A DNA stretch of 64,000 bases from Monosporascus cannonballus (GCA_004154925.1 QJNS01000729.1:186001-250000), one strand, 5' to 3'. Counted from the stretch's first letter, positions 25,863 through 37,509 are shown. Notes: generated by a model not told the origin, from the sequence alone. A program made the numbers and translations.

Positions 25863-27155
25863 ATGTTCTCCAAGGCCCTCTCCACCGCTGCGGTGGTGCT
25901 ATCTGCCACCCAGCTGGCCTATGCTCAAACCTTCACAGACTGCAACCCTATGGAAAAGAGTGCGTAGTTTCTGCCTGTCCCGCCCTGCCTCTTCGTGGTC
26001 CCTTTTCCTGGGAGCTTACATCGGCCGTCCTGATCGCTAACATGTACCGCAGAGTGCGATCCAGACCCGGCCCTGGGCACGACCATCGACGTCGACTTCA
26101 CCAAGGGTCCCAATGATCTCTTCTACGAGTTCGATGGCACCAAGATCGATTACAATGAAAACGGTGCTGTCTTCACAATCAACAAGGAGACCGATGCCCC
26201 AACCGTTGGAACCAACAAGTACATCTTTTTCGGCAGGGTCGATGTTACGGTTCAGGCCGCTTTCGGTCAGGGTGTCGTCACCAGCTTCGTTCTTCAGTCA
26301 GATAACCTTGATGAGATCGACTGGGAGTGGTTGGGTGGCGACACTACTCAAGTCCAGACCAACTACTTTGGGAAGGGTGATACGACCACCTATGACCGAG
26401 GTGCTTACCACACCGTCGCCAACCCTCAGACGACTACCCACACTTACTCGATCGATTGGACCAAAGACCACGTCCAGTGGTACATTGATGGCAACATGGT
26501 CCGTGAATTGAAGTATGCCGATGCGAAGGGCGGCAGCCGGTTCCCTCAGACCCCAATGGAGATCAGGATCGGCACCTGGGTTGCTGGTCGTAAGGATGCT
26601 CCCAAGGGCACCGTTGAGTGGGCTGGTGGTTACACCGACTTCTCCAAGGGCCCGTTCATTGCCTATTACAAGGAGATCAAGATCACTGATTACAGCAACG
26701 GCGTCAAGGGCGCGAAGAAGTACGTCTGGGACGAGGGTTCAGATGGTTCTTGGCAGAGCATCAAGGTCATCACTGGCAACGGTGACGACGAGGAGACCTC
26801 TTCTACCACGTCTAGCAAGCCCACTGCTACCTCGACCAAGGACGATTCATCCACCAAGAGCGCTGAGACAACCAAGACGAGCACGGCATCCGAGAAGACT
26901 TCTTCTGCCGTCTCGAAGCCTACCTCGAGCTCTGCCCCTGCTTCCACTAGCTCAGCATCTGCTACGTCTGGGGAAACAACCTCTTCATCTACCTCCACGC
27001 CGACCTCTCACGATGAGGCTGCCGAGACTCCGAGCGAGACGAAGGGTGCCCCGCCTTCCTCCACGGACGTTGTGCCAACGGATGCTGCCTACAAAGCTGG
27101 GTCTAGCGCTGCCCTGATGGGTGCTGCTCTTGCCCTCGCTGCTTTCTTGCTGTAA
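25863..27155 (+). CDS. GPI-anchored Crh-type chitin-glucan transglycosylase (GH16)
   Basis: Exons 25863..25959 and 26053..27155, intron 25960-26052 (GTGCGT..CAG), give 399 residues. Residues 1-22 are a signal peptide (..VVLSATQLAYA-Q). The GH16 domain contains the catalytic signature DEIDWEW at residues 119-125 (Glu120 nucleophile, Glu124 acid/base) followed by LGGD, and ..YSIDWTKDHVQWYIDG in the second half. A Ser/Thr-rich low-complexity stalk spans about residues 270-370. The last ~20 residues are hydrophobic after a small-residue stretch (GSSAALMGAALALAAFLL), a GPI-attachment signal. The Crh/Utr2/Crf1 family joins chitin to beta-1,6- or beta-1,3-glucan at the cell wall. No chitin-binding (CBM18) module is present, so it resembles Crh1/Crf1 rather than Utr2. 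Confidence 0.95.
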
Positions 27156-28229
27156 ACGGCTTTGTCTTCAACCGCCGTTGCCTTGGTCTTGCTCAAGTCC
27201 TTATCATTTGCTACAAGCGAGCTTCTCCAATCTTACCATCTTCGACAACTGTTAACTCCCGCGCAGCATCCCTTAATGTCGGCTCCAGTGCAGGTATTTC
27301 CCAACCCCGCTGCATCAATGAGGGCCCTGTGGAGGATTTACGGCATCAGACGTGTTACGGACGAACGTTTGACATATAGAGCTGTGTGCAAAACAGCATA
27401 TTTTGGAGGCGACATGTCGGTTCTGTGGTTGTGCGGTTCGTATATATCAAATCAATATTATCCGAGCTTTGGACAATGGCTTTGGCGTATGATACCATGC
27501 TTCGCTTAGATATAGAGCAACAAATACATATTTACGTCTACCTACTTGAGTTAGTGTCTGCCGGTCAAATCGGTCTGCAGTGTATACTATGCCAACGTCT
27601 GACCAGTGCAAGATTTTTAGGCATGCTGCAGGTGACGAGATATCCTAAGCCGGTCCTGGCAGGACCACTTCATGCTCCGTAGGCTCAGACAGCCTTACAG
27701 GGACATGCGCTATGGTCACAGCAGTCTTTTGATTCCGCATGCTAAATTCGTGATTGTTTAGGTCGGAGGCGCCCTGGTCCTGCCGCTCTGAGTGTGTCCC
27801 TTCCGATGCATCACATCCCATCTCCCCAGGGGACCTGCGGCTGGTCAGGGGCCAGAGCTTCCAGATTGGATCCCTACCTCTCGGTTCCTGAGTGCTTGTT
27901 CCTCTCAGACGAAGGGCCACGGGACGTCAGTAAAACAACCCTTAACTGCCATGTTTGCCCTGAATGGTAATGAGAATGACTGCTACTTTCTTATTGGCCC
28001 ATTTGGATGATCTTCAACAGTTCCGGCCAACCTACAGGAAATCGTGTTGGCGCCTTAGGGTTCTTTGGTCTGACTAGTGATCTAGCTCGAACCCCCTGCT
28101 GGCCCCTTCGAATCGGTAAGCTGGGGCCGACGGCAAGACTTGCGAAACTGTCATTAGGCCGTTTCGGTGTAGAAACCTGACCTAGAAAAGGCAGAAACCA
28201 GTTTCCTTCGCAGGTAGGTGCACAGCACG
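27156..28229. other. Crh 3' flank and intergenic region
   Basis: GC-balanced, with short overlapping frames on both strands and no recognisable protein or RNA. It contains an AGGTAGGTGC word at 28210. Confidence 0.45.
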
Positions 28230-28530
28230 TACCCTATTTGATTTATAATAAAACATACCGTCATTTAGACTATGTAATTCCTTACATAACGTAATAATAC
28301 ACTATTTCGAATTCCAGTAACCAAATTTAATATTAGGGCTTTAATAACCTTTTTATTTTTAAGTTCATTTAATTTTTAAAATATAAAGAAACAAATCGTT
28401 CCATTATAATTTAATACATAAAGTAGGCTAAAAAGTTCCATTTATACTTTATATTATAAATGTGCACAAATAAAGATTCAACCTGATTTTGTCATTACGT
28501 AATGTTGTCTTAATATTAAGATTTCATAAT
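28230..28530. other. Small AT-rich island
   Basis: About 300 bp whose composition changes abruptly to that of the large AT blocks (TpA-rich, CpA-poor), inside a gene island. Probably a RIP-degraded transposon fragment. No terminal repeats or coding remnants were recognised. Confidence 0.5.
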
Positions 28531-28654
28531 TTAGAAGTCAAAAATTGTACCCAAGAAGAGAGACAAGCATTCAGACATGAATACCTGCTGGATAGGTACA
28601 TACATATATGCGTAGCAACATACCCGAACGCGCCGTCATACGCATCACAATACT

Positions 28655-28715
28655 ACGTATCGCATACCACCTACCACATACCACTTACCGCATACCACAT
28701 ACCACCTCCTACATA
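28655..28715. repeat. CATACCAC-type short tandem repeat
   Basis: Irregular repetition of CATACCAC/CTTACC words just upstream of the TCO89-like gene. Confidence 0.7.
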
Positions 28716-28768
28716 TCACATTGTTGCCTCGGGTAGAAAGTAACATAAGCCCAACCCCCCCTTCAAAG

Positions 28769-28820
28769 CCCCAACCCCAAGCCCCGACGCCCCCAACCCC
28801 AAGCCCCGACGCCCCCAACC
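28769..28820. repeat. 22-bp tandem repeat in the 5' leader
   Basis: Two exact copies (28769-28790, 28791-28812) of a C-rich 22-mer containing AAGCCCCGACGC plus a partial third, ending 22 bp before the ATG at 28843. Probably transcribed as 5' leader. Confidence 0.85.
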
Positions 28821-28842
28821 AAGCCGACGTCCCATCCATTCC

Positions 28843-30633
28843 ATGGCCGACGACAGAGATCCTTTTTCTCCTCCGATTTCTACCACTAGCAGCAGCAACA
28901 ATCCAACGGTCCAATCAAAGCGGCCTGGCCTGAAGCGCCACAATACAGATGTGTCTCGGCTCAGCGACCAGTCCAACAACCACCACCGTTCCAACATTAG
29001 TAAGAATCCGAGACATGGGCATGGACATGGACCTGCGCGCGTACATGCCAGAGTGCCCTCTTCCAAGAAGTCTGTGAATCGGCGCCAACCCTCTCCTTCA
29101 TCTCCTGAACGACTCCCCATGATTGCATCTGCCCATCATACTGGTCAACATCATCACCACCGTCGCGCTACCTCCGAGGTTAGGCTACAACTACCACGCC
29201 AGGCCTCGTCTGCCGCCACCTTGAAGAAGAACTCTTCTCACACAAATATCGGTTTCGCCGGGAAGCGTAATCGCTCTCATGTTGAAATAGCGAAGCGCCC
29301 CAAGCCCTCCGCCGCCAACCTCAAGCGGTCTTCTTCTCACAAAGAGGTCAACAAGCTGAAGGGTGCTAAAAGCCAGGTTCATTTTGATCTTGGTAACGAC
29401 GACGAACTAGAACCTGATCTCGAAGGCGTCCAGGACGACGAGTGGGTTGATGCCAGCAATAGCGCCTCTCCATATCTCTCTAGGCGCGGTTCTGTAGTGA
29501 GCACCGGTCAGTCTTCCACCACCAGGGAAGACCCAGACGACGACAACGACTCCTCCGACGCCGTAGCTAGCTCGCCATCGAAGCCGCATACGCCAGCGAA
29601 TGATCACTCAGACGACCAGGAGGAAGAAGACCGCTCCGCACCCCCTATCGACCGCGAAACTATTCAACATAAAGAATACATAACGTCAAGGCTGCTGAAA
29701 AGGACGCCGTCTTCCAGCGCCCCGCCAAAGATGACGGCCGAGACCGCATCTGTTCGGCCGAAGCCTAGCTTGCCTGAGTCTCGCGGCGATGCTTCAAGTG
29801 CTTATGGAACCCCCAAGACTAGTGCGCTCGTTGGGAGCGGCGGCGACGAGCTGACATCCCGTTTCGTCAGTGGCTCTGGCCCGAGTGCGGAATCTGGTTC
29901 GTTTTGCACGCCCACACGCTCTCCCACTCATCGTACTGGATCAATGCCAAGGCCCCGGTCCCTGGCCAATTTGGAACGGGAACATCGGGATTCTATATCG
30001 GATGACGAGGGTGATAGCGCACTTGCTCCGCGCACAAGACGCCCTGCCTACAAACCCCAACCGGCCGAGAAATCGCGGACGCAGCAGAAACTCAATCTAC
30101 AGCGCGCAAGTTCTAGCATTGAGCCAGCTCAACCTGGGGGGGGTGCTGGGGTCGGTGGTGTTAGCCCTCTGGTCGGCGGTAGCAGCTACGATAATCGTGA
30201 TCCCCGCGTCGGCAAGCTGCTCGAGCGCACAGGAATGGAGTACCTTGTTGTACGGCGCTACCAGAATCCGATTGCAAGATCGATATCGCGGCTGTCTCGA
30301 ATGCCGGTCAGCCAGAAGCACCGACGGATACCGAAACAGAATGGAGCCAACGGACCAACCCACGGGAACAGGTTAACGGATCCAAGTGGACCTGGGCATT
30401 ACAATCTAAGCCAGAGTTTAGGGGATGCCGCCAAGTCAAGGCCCACGACTCCGCGACGGGCAGCGTCAGTCCGGATAAGCGGAGTGGGTTCCAGTTTCGA
30501 TGCGCAAGATGAAAGGCCGCAAGACCGGTTAAGCGGGTCAAGCTACACGGAGGGCTACGACGATGGCGTAGCTGCACTACTACGGAACTTATGGGACAAG
30601 AATATGATGGATCTCAGTACAAGCCAGGATTAG
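28843..30633 (+). CDS. TCO89-like protein, putative TORC1 subunit
   Basis: One uninterrupted frame of 596 residues from ATG in a good context (CCATGG). The protein is low in complexity: Ser, Arg, His and Pro rich, with a His run (GQHHHHRR) near residue 105. The best-conserved-looking block is about residues 137-215: repeated KRxxSH motifs (KRNRSHVEIAKR, LKRSSSHKEVNKLKG), then QVHFDLGNDDE, DDEWVDAS and SPYLSRRGSV. I recognise this order from the fungal TCO89 family (TORC1 subunit at the vacuole in yeast), which also has later short motifs such as SRLLKRTPS and DELTSRFV. No enzyme domain or membrane segment is seen. Coding status is firm from length and composition; the TCO89 assignment is from memory of family motifs and is moderate. 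It ends 870 bp before block 2. Confidence 0.7.
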   Translation: MADDRDPFSPPISTTSSSNNPTVQSKRPGLKRHNTDVSRLSDQSNNHHRSNISKNPRHGHGHGPARVHARVPSSKKSVNRRQPSPSSPERLPMIASAHHTGQHHHHRRATSEVRLQLPRQASSAATLKKNSSHTNIGFAGKRNRSHVEIAKRPKPSAANLKRSSSHKEVNKLKGAKSQVHFDLGNDDELEPDLEGVQDDEWVDASNSASPYLSRRGSVVSTGQSSTTREDPDDDNDSSDAVASSPSKPHTPANDHSDDQEEEDRSAPPIDRETIQHKEYITSRLLKRTPSSSAPPKMTAETASVRPKPSLPESRGDASSAYGTPKTSALVGSGGDELTSRFVSGSGPSAESGSFCTPTRSPTHRTGSMPRPRSLANLEREHRDSISDDEGDSALAPRTRRPAYKPQPAEKSRTQQKLNLQRASSSIEPAQPGGGAGVGGVSPLVGGSSYDNRDPRVGKLLERTGMEYLVVRRYQNPIARSISRLSRMPVSQKHRRIPKQNGANGPTHGNRLTDPSGPGHYNLSQSLGDAAKSRPTTPRRAASVRISGVGSSFDAQDERPQDRLSGSSYTEGYDDGVAALLRNLWDKNMMDLSTSQD

Positions 30634-31503
30634 ATGAGGACCCGACCCAGGTGAGGCAGGTTGGTCTCAGGGCCAGGGTTAAGCTATGCCCCGGTCGAGA
30701 GGCAACCCCGGTTCTTGAGCGATTGATACGGTGGAACTACACGATGCTTAGGTATTAATGGCAATGGGTTTTGCATTCCAGTACCCGAGATCTTAACCCC
30801 ACAATGGCCGTATATGCCCGCTATATGATATTGTTTCTGATCCAACAGCTCATCTCGCTGCGGAGCCGTAAAATCCTAAGGCCTACGCATAGTGAGACTC
30901 TCGACATTCAAGGACGCTGTCGCCTGCGTGTTTACGCCAAAAACCTGTCACAATCTGCAGCTCTATTATCCCGAATCCCTCTTTACAGAGGAGACATCAC
31001 CATACCCGTAGCCATGACCGTGTTGTCGAAGGCATTTCTTCCCAGTCCTATCTGTGTATCAACAACAAGCAAACGAATCGACCCCATTGAGTCCTGGCCG
31101 CTTCCTTCACGCTTTTGAGGTTAACAGGCGTAGCAAACTTCGATTTCCGCCACTGGGCCGGACTCCGCGAAAACAAGAGCCTCGGCGGGAGGCCTTGCCG
31201 ACTACCAGCGGCATCTGATCCATAACTAATTAAACGGCTCCAGGCGCGCCATTGCAAACTTCCTGCTTTTGTTGCGTTGGGACTGAGTGTCTAGGTTAAT
31301 GTAAATAAGGTCCTTCCCGTACTCTACTAGGAGATAGGGGTTGAAAAGAGGTATACAATCCCTACTCTTGGCCACTTTGTGTCGGAGAAGGGGGGCAAGT
31401 TATTACCCATAACTACTATCTAGAGCTTCGACCAGACTGGGGCGCTTCGGGATATTGAGCATAGGGGAAATTGATAATTTCTACTAATATTTCTACTGCC
31501 GGT
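30634..31503. other. Flank between the TCO89-like gene and block 2
   Basis: No recognisable gene. It ends with CCGGT (31499-31503), the left target-site duplication of the outer element of block 2. Confidence 0.5.
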
Positions 31504-31587
31504 TGTTATGACCCAGCAGATTACGACCTCCAGAAACGATCGCAATGGAATCAGCCAAGGAACCAAGTGGGCCAGGTCACGTGATGG

Positions 31588-31690
31588 ATCACCAACTTAC
31601 TGGGGGTGAGCCAGTGAGCCGGATTACCAATTTACTGGTGGTAAGCCAGTGAGCTCGATTACTAACTTACTGGTAATAAGTTAATGATTT
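31588..31690. repeat. Three 34-35 bp tandem repeats with a RIP gradient
   Basis: Successive units carry TTACTGGGGGTGAGCCAGTG, TTACTGGTGGTAAGCCAGTG and TTACTGGTAATAAGTTAATG: the same unit with more G-to-A and C-to-T changes towards the AT block. The right LTR (53176-53523) appears to have one unit fewer. Confidence 0.85.
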
Positions 31691-31747
31691 AGGATAATAT
31701 ATACGTTCGATATTTTCATAATTTAAATAAAATCAAGTTATAATATA

Positions 31748-32202
31748 CACTAATGCGCTTAAAAAATTTCGTACGCCTATTTATTTCTAACCTAAACTTA
31801 ATCTTTGTGCTTCGCTATAATAACTCGAAAAAAATGCAAAAAGTTAAAAAAACTATAATTTATATAGAATGTTCTCTATACTTATTATGTCTTGAAATAT
31901 ATTAAATTACGAAACATTTATAGAAGTTATCGTATATTAAGCTGAAATAATAGAAATTTTCTTTATAATTTTTCTTTATACTGTAGTAAACCTTTATTAA
32001 TTTAATATACTTTATTATACTTTATTATATATTTTTATTAAAAATGTTAAATAAAACGATAATTAAAATGCATTTAATAAATTAAATATATCAAGTATTT
32101 TTTTAAAATAATTAAAATTTTAAATATTTATTATAATAACGTGCAAAAAGTAGATTTTAATAAAAAATAGATACGCGTAGAAAAAATTTAAACGTATTAA
32201 TG
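31748..32202. mobile_element. 455-bp MITE (TA duplication) inside the D 5' LTR
   Basis: The left end CACTAATGCGCTTAAAAAAT and the minus-strand reading of the right end CATTAATACGTTTAAATTTT form an imperfect ~33-bp inverted repeat. TA flanks both ends, and LTR sequence resumes directly (compare the uninterrupted D 3' LTR near 53380). No coding capacity. Tc1/mariner-type MITE by duplication and size. Confidence 0.8.
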
Positions 32203-33006
32203 TAATTTCGTTACTTAAGACATTTTTAATGTTATAAAACGTAATTAAGTTATTTTATTATTTAGAATTTTATGATGTTTTTCTTAATATAAATTCGCAC
32301 AATTAAAGTTGATTAATTAATTAAACGGTTTATTTATTATATATTAGAAAAGTTTATTTAATAATATTAATAAAATTTTAAATGATATCTTTAATTATGA
32401 TATTAATTTTAAAAGATTAAGTAATAATATAGTTTTACGCGAAAATTAAAGAACTGAAATATTATATTTCATAATTTCTAACTTAAGCAAATATTAGTTT
32501 AATATTAATTTATAAGAAAATAAATATGTAAATAAGATGATAGTCGAATAGTTGCAAACTATTCCAAGAGGTAGATGTATTAATAGATTTTTATCTAGGT
32601 TGTATATATATTCGCTCGAAAAAGGGATTTTTTACTTTATTAAAATCAGGCTCTATTTTAAATGTTGTGGCTGCGACTGCGGCGCAGCTGTGGCTATAAC
32701 TTTTAGTACAACGTTAACCTAATTTGTAAAAAACCTAAAAAAATAACAAAACCTTTAAAATAGAGCCTAATAGCAAGTTGTAATTTTTTAGCCTTAATTA
32801 GTACTGTTTTATATAAAAATTTCAAAACCTTGTTTTTAAACTTACAATTAAAATAATAACAAAAAATATTTAAAATTAAGAAAAATTATATTTATATAAA
32901 GTTTACAAAGGGCTTTTTAAAGATATATATTTTTTTAAAAATCGGGCTAATTTGGTTAATATATTAAAGAAAAAGTTAAAAATTCTTAATTAATACTATT
33001 TTTAAT

Positions 33007-33490
33007 TCGGAACGCCCTTACAGCTGCAATAACGTAACCACTGTATATAACATTTAGCCATAGGCTTTCCAAGGGTAATTCGGTATGGAAAAAGCCCCTC
33101 CAGCCATGTTTTTGCCCGTACGAGTTATGGTTACTGCGTTACAGCTATAAAGGCGTTACGGTCGCTCATTTCCTAGACCTAAATTTAACCGTATTAATTC
33201 TAACCTTTTTTTTTAAAAAATTTGGAAAAAATCCTATATGTTTATTAGCTTGTATTTAACGCGTATACAAAGTATTAAACTTATCGGACTTAAATGAACT
33301 ACGTTACAGCTATAAAAACGTTTCGGACTTAGCTATTCTCAACCTTTTCATAATTACGACGTAATAATAACAGCTCGTACGGGCAAAAATATACCTGGAC
33401 GGACTTTCCCATACTGAATTACTCTTGGACGGCCCATGGCAAAATAATATACGCGGTATTTGCGCTGTCGCAGCTATAAAAGCGTTACAA
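33007..33490. repeat. Long inverted repeat and ~165-bp direct repeats within family B
   Basis: Arms 33007-33124 and 33372-33490 are inverted copies (about 80% by eye), sharing TTTTTGCCCGTACGAG at the inner ends, around a ~247-bp loop. Superimposed, the word ACAGCTATAAA(A/G)(A/G)CGTT occurs near 33141, 33306 and 33470, about 165 bp apart. Confidence 0.8.
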
Positions 33491-33720
33491 TCGATAATTT
33501 TGTCGAATTTTAACTTAACTATATTAACTTTAATTATTATCCAAAAAATTCAGGAAAATTTCTATACGCGTATTAGTTCATATTTCGCATATATGTAAAG
33601 TATCAAAATTATTCGATTTAAATTAGTTGTATAAACGAAAACATTGGTTATTTTATTAAGAAAAATACTAAACAAAAGTATTTTTGCGCAATTCCAACTC
33701 AGACCTCGCTGGCTTGTTAC

Positions 33721-34135
33721 TGTTGTTACAGAAACAGGGGTTTCTGTCTCGAGGAGACCGACCTTTAAGGCCTAGCGTGGACCTGTCACGGCTAAACTCC
33801 GGACAGAGAAGTTTGACTCCCAAAGTGATCTGGTTGATCTGGGTGATCTGGGACTAGATTACACAAATCTAGTAGATCTACGACATATTCACTTTAAAGA
33901 TTAATATACATAATAAATCAGTTTTGTATATAAATAATATTTGTTTAATTTCCGCTTTTTAATTATGAATTTAAATTTATAATTAAAAACAACCGTTTTT
34001 TATTATAGAAAAAATACGTAAATCCTTTTAACAAATAAATTATTAAATTATTCTTGACCTTATTATTATTTATAAATTAAAACCTTTTCAGATATTGCTT
34101 ATATTTCTAGATAAATATGTAATAGGTTCATTATA
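33721..34135 (+). repeat. 5' LTR of Gypsy C
   Basis: About 415 bp. The first ~160 bp are little mutated and the rest is AT-shifted. It contains a repeated TCTGG(G/T)TGATC word near 33829-33852. Confidence 0.85.
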
Positions 34136-35280
34136 TTTTAATAATTGTACAATTAATAACTAATAGATAATTTAAGTTTTAATTAAGATATAACCTTTCT
34201 TCATTTAATATAAACGATATTACAAGATAATATTCAAGAGATATAAAGCATACTCGATTTCTGTTAATAGCTAATAAAATATTATTAATTAAACTAAACG
34301 ATTTACCGCCTTTTAAAAAGGTTTTCTAATTTATTAATAAAATAGATCTCTTTATAATTTAATTTCAAAAAAGGCTTATGATTTTCGAAACTCTAATAAC
34401 AATCTATTCCGACCTTTAAGGATATTATTAAGGTCCAGAGAGAAAAGTCGAAAAAAAGATAGTTAAGAAGAAAATCAAGGAAAAATACCTAGCCGAAGAC
34501 TAAAAGAAAAAGAAAAAAAACTTATTACGGAAAAAAGTCAGATTTTTTAGCCCAGAAGGTCCAAAACTCGGAAATGAAAAATGTTCGATTTGTTAAGGAA
34601 AAAAAAAACCAGTTTTTCCTTAGTTTAGCTTTATCAAGGAATAAAATTAAAGAAGTGATTACGGACCGCTTTTATTTAATGTAGAATTAATGCAAAAAGA
34701 AATTTCGATTCTGCTATTATTTAACGTAAACCGAATACGAAAAGGAACTGTTTTATCTTCTAGTTATTATGAAATGCTAGACGTTAAGGGATATAAGCTA
34801 ATTTCTTTTAAGCTTTATAATAAATTTACGAATATAAAAGAATTTTTGATCTAGACTAGATTTTATTTTAAGTTTTATAAGAATTTCTTAACGGATGAAT
34901 ATTAGAAAATAATGGTTATTTTGTAATTACTTATCGGAAAAACTTTTTCTTTAATTCGAACTTATTATAAAAATTTATCTTAAAAAATTACTCCAACAAA
35001 TTTTCGGATATAATTAATTATATTTTTAATAAATACTAACTTTTTGAAAAAAAAACCAATACAAATATTATTTGGAAACTAGAACAAAAAATAATATATA
35101 ATTAGGTAATTTATTTTTTTCGCCAAACTAAATCAACGTTCGAATATACGATTAAGATTAATTATTTAACAACTATTTCTAACTCGTCAAAAAATCGAGT
35201 TATTTTATTTTTATTATAACGGCTTAAAACCTTAAATTAAAGACGAACTATAAACGGAACCCAAGATTGAATTTTTTGCA

Positions 35281-35550
35281 GAATATATAAATAAGGTTAT
35301 TATCGCCGACCGACGTACTTTTAATCGATACTTTAAAAAAACCGGCAAACAAAGCGACGATAAAAGTTTTAATAGCCGAATTAAGAAAGATAAGGATAAG
35401 TCTTGGAAAGAAGTAAATTTGGCTTCGAAAGAATCTAAAAAAAAAAATAAATCTACCGTAAAATGTTTTAATTGTAATCAAAAAAAGCATTTTAAGAGCG
35501 AATATCGTTTTTTCGCTAAAAGCGATTCTAAAAAGAAAGGAATTTTTTAA
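35281..35550 (+). pseudogene. Gag nucleocapsid relic of Gypsy C (CCHC knuckle)
   Basis: Plus-strand reading is Lys/Ser-rich and then CFNCNQKKHFKSEYRFF at 35464-35514. This is a CX2CX4HX4C zinc knuckle whose last Cys is Tyr (TAT for TGT, a G-to-A change). The frame stops at about 35550. Confidence 0.8.
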
Positions 35551-35617
35551 TCTCAGAATAAAATCCGAACGGCTGAGTAAGAAACTGACAGTAAGATAAA
35601 AAAAGAAAAAAAATTAG

Positions 35618-35823
35618 TGTAAGATAATAGATAGCTGTGAGCTGGGTGAGGTGATCTCCGACCAGTCGTAGAGCAGATTCCAAGAAATAAGTGTATTAGG
35701 TTACTTCCATCTGGCGTTTCCCACTAGCTGCCAGATGGTGGATTTATACTAGTAAGTGAGTCGGTGGCTGATCGGTGGCTGGTCGGCTACCAGCCTCATC
35801 CTCATAGGGGCTGTATTCTCACA
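35618..35823. mobile_element. Solo LTR in the gag region of Gypsy C
   Basis: A 206-bp GC-balanced insert, TGTAAGATAATAG..GTATTCTCACA, flanked on both sides by ATTAG (35613-35617, 35824-35828), a perfect 5-bp target duplication. It contains a repeated TCGGTGGCTG word (35761-35780). Not related by eye to the solo LTR at 18577. Confidence 0.8.
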
Positions 35824-37509
35824 ATTAGTTCGACTTTTTTTTAGCCAGAATTTATTATTGCCATTATTATTTAAATTTAAAGCGATATCTCAAAGTACGA
35901 AAAATTATCTTATTTACTAGAATTTTAAAGTTAAAACCTATAAGAATTATTTAAGATAAACGGCTTCCAGAATAGCTATAGAGTTAAGATACTTTTGTTA
36001 TTATAATATATAAAGATATAAGATATACGATAAGAACGGCCAGTTTCGGCCGAATATTAACAATTATAAATAATTATCTTCGGAATTTTGCGAATTTCTA
36101 AAATGTATTATTTATTCAAAAGAACTAACGATAAATCTTTATAATCTGTTATATTTTATTATATACTATATCGACGATTATTTCGTTTATCTTATGGCTA
36201 AGAAAGAAAACGGTTTTTGGTCTAGATAGGACGAAAAAAATACTTACCGAACCTAATAACGAATGCCGGTATATAAAAACTCTATGATAACTAAAGTATT
36301 CTAGATTTTATTACTTATACCTCGAATTAAAACAAAGGTAAGAGGTTATATTACAAGGATGCCTATATTATTTTTCGATATTTTGCGTCCAATATAAGTT
36401 TCTAGATATGGGAACATTTTTTTTTCGAAGATTTTTTTCTTTGACTTTATAATTCGGAAGATACAAAACCAAAGAGTAAGCTAAGAAAAAAGCAGTTTTT
36501 CTGCTTTAGTAACAAACCCAGTCACGATAATCCAATATAAATATGGCAAGAAAATATAATTTCGGTATAGAAACGACAAGTATATCAAATATACTATTAA
36601 AAAAACTCGCGAATGGAAACTTTCTTAAGTTAAAAGACATTAGAAATTAAAAAGCTTTAACTTATAAAACTTTATGCGAAGTAATAAAAGAGATACGTAA
36701 TTAAATCGAAATTTCTCTTTAATATAAAAACAAGATATTTAAAATTATAATTAACTTAAAAGCCGAAAGAAATTTTATTTTTCTTACGATAATAAAAAAC
36801 TTCGAATTTCTTAAAAATATAAATAAAAATTTTACAAATTATATATGATAAACAGAAATTTATTTACTTACGAAAATGAACGAATTTTTGAAGAAACTAA
36901 AAAGCTTTCCATATAAATTTAAGAATACCAAAAGCGCATTTTGCTAAATATCGCTAATATTTTTAAACACGATATTATCTTAAAAATACCTTGGTTTTGT
37001 TTTAACAACTTACGGATTAATTAAAAAGAATGGGCTTTTTTTTAGAAAAATGAAATAAACATATCTAAAAAATAACCGAAATATTTATTATATTATCAAG
37101 GAAATACGAACTCCTAATTAAATCCTTACGATATCTTCGAAATATTAATGATTTAAAATGTTATTTAAGGATAAAATGATTATAAATTACCTACTTACAA
37201 TTAATAAAACTATCGGATACTTATTAAGAAAAAATATTATTTTAAACTTTGTAAAATTTATGGTCTTGTGGAAAAGTATATATCTTAATTTAAAGAAAAA
37301 ATATATGGAAATTTTTAATATTTCTATTAAATATATCGTTTTCATATTTCTAAAAATAAAAGATAGTAAGTAAAAAATTACCGAAAACGAAAATTTTATT
37401 TTTAAAAAAGTAATTAATTACCAATAGTTAAATAATATTACGGTTAAAAACGGAAATCTTTTAATTCTTATAACCACTTTAAAGAAAAACACTAACAAGA
37501 TTAAATAGT

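Larger units (their letters stand above)
31504..32341 (+). repeat. 5' LTR of D, interrupted by a MITE
   Basis: About 380 bp after removing the 455-bp MITE and its TA duplication. It includes three 34-35 bp tandem repeats at 31588-31690 (ACCAACTTACTGGGGGTGAG and variants) whose AT content rises left to right. The tail matches the other LTRs (..AAATTCGCACAATTAA..). Confidence 0.75.

Noticed and set aside
35248..35490. 80-codon minus-strand frame in Gypsy C
   Set aside because: It is the antisense shadow of the gag zinc-knuckle region read on plus.
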